A DNA stretch of 6,685 bases from Candidatus Dormiibacterota bacterium (GTDB lineage: Bacteria > Chloroflexota > Dormibacteria > UBA8260): assembly GCA_955652545.1 (NCBI GenBank), contig CATPCA010000202.1:1-6685 (forward strand), read 5' to 3'. Positions 4,056-6,685 of this stretch are shown in pieces. The stretch's first letter is position 1, and each line of letters starts with the position of its first letter. Position numbers and translations under genes: made by a program. The notes under the pieces are model-generated. The model had not been told where the DNA came from. It saw nothing but the letters and a program-made list of their open reading frames with translations, and searched no databases.

Positions 4056-6134
4056 ATGGCACCCGCAACCCGGCCGGCGGCGCTGCGACTGGTTACCACG
4101 TCAACGCCGGTGAGTGCGCTGCCCGGGGTGGGCCCGGACAAGCGCAGCGCTCTTGACAAGCTGGGCATCAGCACCGTGCGCGACCTCCTCTACCACCTGC
4201 CGCGCCGTCACGAGGACAGCCGGCAGGTCACCCCGCTTGCTGAGCTGCGCGCCGGCGAGGTCCAGACGTCGCAGGTGAGGGTGCGCAGCGCCACCCGACG
4301 GGTGACGAGCAAGCAGCGGATGGTGATCGTCGAGGCGTCGTTGACGGATGAGAGTGGCGCCGTCGTCACCGCCGTGTGGTTCAAGCAGGGCTTCCTGCTC
4401 AACCAACTCCAGAGACAGCCTGAGCTGATGGTCCACGGCAAGGTTGAGAGCACGCGCACGGGACTCGTCTACCGAAATCCCAAGTTCGAGCCTGTGCGAC
4501 AGGGGCAGCGACACGTTGGACTGCTCGCGCCGGTCTACCCCGAGTCGGGCAAGCTGACGTCGCGCTTCCTGCGCTCGCAGATCGAACCCCTGCTGACCCT
4601 CGCCGACAGCCTTCCCGACCGCTTACCACCGGCGGTTCGCGAGGCCGAGGGGCTGATGCCCATCGCGCGTGCCCTGCACCAGGCGCATTTCCCGGAGAAC
4701 GAGGAGCTGGCTGCGCGAGCCCGCGAACGCATCGCCTTCGAGGAGATGTTCCTCCTCCAGCTGGCCGCCCAGCGGGCGCGCCGGCGCCGGCTCAGCAGCG
4801 CCGGCGTCGTCATCCCCTATGACGTCGACACCGCCCGCGCCTTTGCCCGCTCGCTGCCGTTCCAGTTGACCAACGGGCAACGCCAGGCGGCCCACGAGAT
4901 CCTCGGCGACATGGCCGAGAGCGGTCCCATGAGTCGCCTGCTCCAGGGCGATGTCGGCAGCGGCAAGACCGCCGTGGCTGCGATGGCCGCTCTGATGACC
5001 CACCGCGGGGGCAGGCAGGCCGCGGTGATGGCCCCGACGGAGATCCTCGCCCGCCAGCACCATGCAACTCTCACCGAGCTTCTCGCTCCCCATGACCTGG
5101 CCCCGCGCCTGCTGGTGGGCAGCACCCCGGCGCGCGCTCGCCGCGAGGTGCTCGAGGCGATGGCCAACGGTCGCGAGACCCTCCTTGTCGGCACCCACGC
5201 GCTCATCGAGGACGACGTTGCGTTCAGCGACCTCGGCCTGGTCGTCGTCGACGAGCAGCACCGTTTCGGGGTGGCGCAGCGGCAGCGGTTGCGTCGCAAG
5301 AGCGAGCTGATGCCCAACTTCCTGGCGATGACCGCAACGCCCATCCCGCGCTCCCTGTCGCTGACGGCGTATGGCGACGTCAACGTCAGTGAGCTGCGCG
5401 ATATGCCCCCCGGGCGGCAGGCCGTGGCCACCCGCGTGGTGCCGCCGGACCGGCGGCCGGAGGCGTACGCCTTCATCCGCGAGCAGGTGGGGATGGGTCG
5501 GCAGGCGTTCGTCATCTGTCCGCTCATCGAGGAGAGCGACAAGCTCGGGGTGCGCAGCGCCACCGCCGAGTACGAGCGGTTGAGCCGCGACGTGTTCCCC
5601 GACCTTCGCGTGGAACTGCTCCACGGCCGCCTTCCCTCGCGCGACAAGGAGGATCGGATGGCCAGGTTCGCGCAGGGGGATGTCGACATCCTGGTCGCCA
5701 CCAGCGTCGTCGAGGTCGGCGTCGACGTCCCCAACGCCACCATGATGGTCATCGAAGGCGCTGAGCGCTTCGGCCTCGCCCAGCTGCACCAGTTCCGCGG
5801 CCGGGTCGGCCGCGGACAGCACCGGTCCTTCTGTCTGCTGTTCCAGGGCAGCATCGACGAGGACGGGTCGCACCGCCTCGACACGGTGGCGTCGACGCAG
5901 AGCGGTTTCGAGCTGGCCGAGGCCGACCTGCGTCTGCGCGGGCCGGGGGATGTGGCCGGGCTGCGCCAGCACGGTCTCCCCGAGATGCTGGCGGCGGACC
6001 TCCTCGACGTGGCCATGCTCCAGCGGGCCCGCGCCGCAGCGCAGAGCTGGCTGGACGCGGATCCCGAGCTCACCGCGTACGAGCCACTGCGCGAGGCGAT
6101 GCACGGCTACAGCGCAGTCTTCGACCTGGACTGA
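4056..6134 (+). CDS. recG: ATP-dependent DNA helicase RecG
   Basis: RecG is a superfamily 2 double-strand DNA translocase that regresses stalled replication forks and processes branched recombination intermediates. The 692-residue product has the full family length. An N-terminal wedge/OB-fold region begins after PVSALPGVGPDKRSALDKLG and spans roughly residues 60-200. Helicase motifs follow in order: Walker A GDVGSGKT (298-305, Lys304), APTEILARQHH, DEQH (399-402) within DEQHRFGVAQRQR, TATPIPR (426-432), ICPLIEES, ATSVVEVGVDVPNA and motif VI QLHQFRGRVGRG (576-587). The C-terminal RecG block contains EADLRLRGPGDVAGLRQHGLP. The ATG at 4056 starts 18 residues before the first conserved block. 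The frame remains open further upstream, but only as an out-of-frame reading of fakB. It is 61 nt from fakB and 10 nt from rsmD. No key residue is missing, so the enzyme should be active. Confidence 0.98.
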   Translation: MAPATRPAALRLVTTSTPVSALPGVGPDKRSALDKLGISTVRDLLYHLPRRHEDSRQVTPLAELRAGEVQTSQVRVRSATRRVTSKQRMVIVEASLTDESGAVVTAVWFKQGFLLNQLQRQPELMVHGKVESTRTGLVYRNPKFEPVRQGQRHVGLLAPVYPESGKLTSRFLRSQIEPLLTLADSLPDRLPPAVREAEGLMPIARALHQAHFPENEELAARARERIAFEEMFLLQLAAQRARRRRLSSAGVVIPYDVDTARAFARSLPFQLTNGQRQAAHEILGDMAESGPMSRLLQGDVGSGKTAVAAMAALMTHRGGRQAAVMAPTEILARQHHATLTELLAPHDLAPRLLVGSTPARARREVLEAMANGRETLLVGTHALIEDDVAFSDLGLVVVDEQHRFGVAQRQRLRRKSELMPNFLAMTATPIPRSLSLTAYGDVNVSELRDMPPGRQAVATRVVPPDRRPEAYAFIREQVGMGRQAFVICPLIEESDKLGVRSATAEYERLSRDVFPDLRVELLHGRLPSRDKEDRMARFAQGDVDILVATSVVEVGVDVPNATMMVIEGAERFGLAQLHQFRGRVGRGQHRSFCLLFQGSIDEDGSHRLDTVASTQSGFELAEADLRLRGPGDVAGLRQHGLPEMLAADLLDVAMLQRARAAAQSWLDADPELTAYEPLREAMHGYSAVFDLD

Positions 6135-6145
6135 ACTCGAGTTCA
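6132..6145. repeat. 14-bp perfect palindrome spanning the recG stop and rsmD start
   Basis: TGAACTCGAGTTCA is its own reverse complement. Its first three bases are the recG stop codon and its last base is the A of the rsmD ATG. With no loop it suits binding by a dimeric protein better than a stable RNA hairpin, although a short stem is possible. It occupies the place where an rsmD ribosome-binding site would be expected, and no SD is present. Chance is not excluded. Confidence 0.5.
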
Positions 6146-6685
6146 TGCCCAACACGGCCCAAACACGGATCACCGGAGGGCGGTGGCGTGGCCGTCTCCT
6201 GGACACGCCCCGCGAGCAACTGCTGCGACCCACCCGGTCGGTGGTCCGTGAGGCGCTGTTCAACATCCTCGGCGACGAGGTCGTCGACGCGGCCATGGTG
6301 GATCTGTACGCCGGGGCCGGCACCGTTGGCTTCGAGGCTCTCTCCCGCGGCGCCGCGCGGGTGACCTTCGTCGACCGAGACGAGCGCGCCCTCGCGCTCG
6401 TCCGTGCCACCGCCGAGCGTCTCGACTGCATGCCCAGCTGTCGGATCGTCCGGGCTGATGCCGTATCGTGGGTGCGGTCCGGCCCACGCGAGCTGGCCGA
6501 CGCCGGCGTGGTCTTCGTCGACGCGCCGTACCGCGACGAATCCGTGGTCGACGTGCTGGATGCTCTCGGCAGTGCTCCACCACGGCTGGTGGTGTGCGAA
6601 CATCACCGCGCCCGCTCGCTGCCGGAGCGCATCGGCGGCCTCGCCGTGGCCCGCCGCGCCCGGTACGGCATCACGGATCTGAGCA
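6145..6685 (+). CDS. rsmD: 16S rRNA (guanine(966)-N(2))-methyltransferase RsmD, 3'-partial
   Basis: RsmD transfers a methyl group from S-adenosylmethionine to the N2 of G966 in 16S rRNA, near the decoding region of the 30S subunit. The frame stays open to the window end (180 complete codons). The last residues, RARYGITDLS, resemble the terminal block of the family, so only a few codons should be missing. Features are RITGGRWRGR (residues ~8-17), LRPTRSVVREALFNIL, SAM motif I DLYAGAGTVGFEALSRGA (from Asp53), the ribose-binding acidic position VDRDE (Asp77), RADAV (Asp105) and the catalytic loop VDAPYRD (Asp126-Tyr129). Most relatives have DPPY or DPPF at this loop; here the first Pro is Ala. 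The ATG at 6145 is 10 nt after recG, with no SD. The recG-rsmD order, usually followed by coaD in actinobacteria, supports the call. Confidence 0.95.
   Translation, partial: MPNTAQTRITGGRWRGRLLDTPREQLLRPTRSVVREALFNILGDEVVDAAMVDLYAGAGTVGFEALSRGAARVTFVDRDERALALVRATAERLDCMPSCRIVRADAVSWVRSGPRELADAGVVFVDAPYRDESVVDVLDALGSAPPRLVVCEHHRARSLPERIGGLAVARRARYGITDLS

Noticed and set aside
4817..6073. Second minus-strand open frame (418 codons) opposite recG
   Set aside because: Ser/Arg-rich shadow without motifs, overlapping another shadow on the same strand.
4623..6431. Minus-strand open frame of 602 codons opposite recG and rsmD
   Set aside because: It lies entirely antisense to clearly real genes, has no family motifs, and its composition (Arg/Ala/His/Gly rich) is what GC-rich shadow frames give.

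Overview
The window is a GC-rich stretch with strongly G/C-biased third codon positions. It carries a compact set of bacterial housekeeping genes, and no mobile element, tRNA, rRNA or CRISPR array is visible. The gene order rpmB (opposite strand) | yloU > fakA > degV/fakB > recG > rsmD mixes two arrangements I recall. One is Bacillus-type (rpmB divergent from yloU-yloV, then recG); the other is actinobacterial (rpmB, DAK-domain gene, recG, rsmD, coaD). With the high GC, this suggests a deep-branching actinobacterium or a relative such as a high-GC Chloroflexota/Dormibacterota lineage. The window alone cannot settle the phylum.

Layout. 1-493: 3' part of ribH (lumazine synthase), with its start outside the window. 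494-664: no intact known gene, but a 50-codon in-frame remnant of a BtuF-like (cobalamin-type) substrate-binding protein gene. It keeps only the first ~12 codons and the C-terminal segment. 661-849 (minus): rpmB, ribosomal protein L28 with zinc-binding cysteines. 850-980: divergent intergenic region with candidate promoters and three dyad symmetries. 981-1406: yloU (Asp23/Gls24 family). 1393-3156: fakA (fatty acid kinase, DAK2 domain). 3161-3994: DegV/FakB fatty acid-binding protein. 4056-6134: recG helicase, preceded by a plausible near-leaderless promoter. 6145-window end: rsmD (16S rRNA methyltransferase), missing only its last few codons.

How they work together. yloU, fakA and fakB are packed with a 14-nt overlap and a 4-nt gap, so they look like one transcript. 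FakB would present a fatty acid to FakA, which phosphorylates it to acyl-phosphate for phospholipid synthesis. recG and rsmD (10-nt gap) form a second pair that may have its own promoter. The most unusual points are the internally deleted binding-protein remnant, an Asp-Ala-Pro-Tyr catalytic motif in RsmD, a Tyr where DegV/FakB proteins usually have His, and a 14-bp perfect palindrome exactly filling the recG/rsmD junction. I see no convincing undescribed multi-gene system here.
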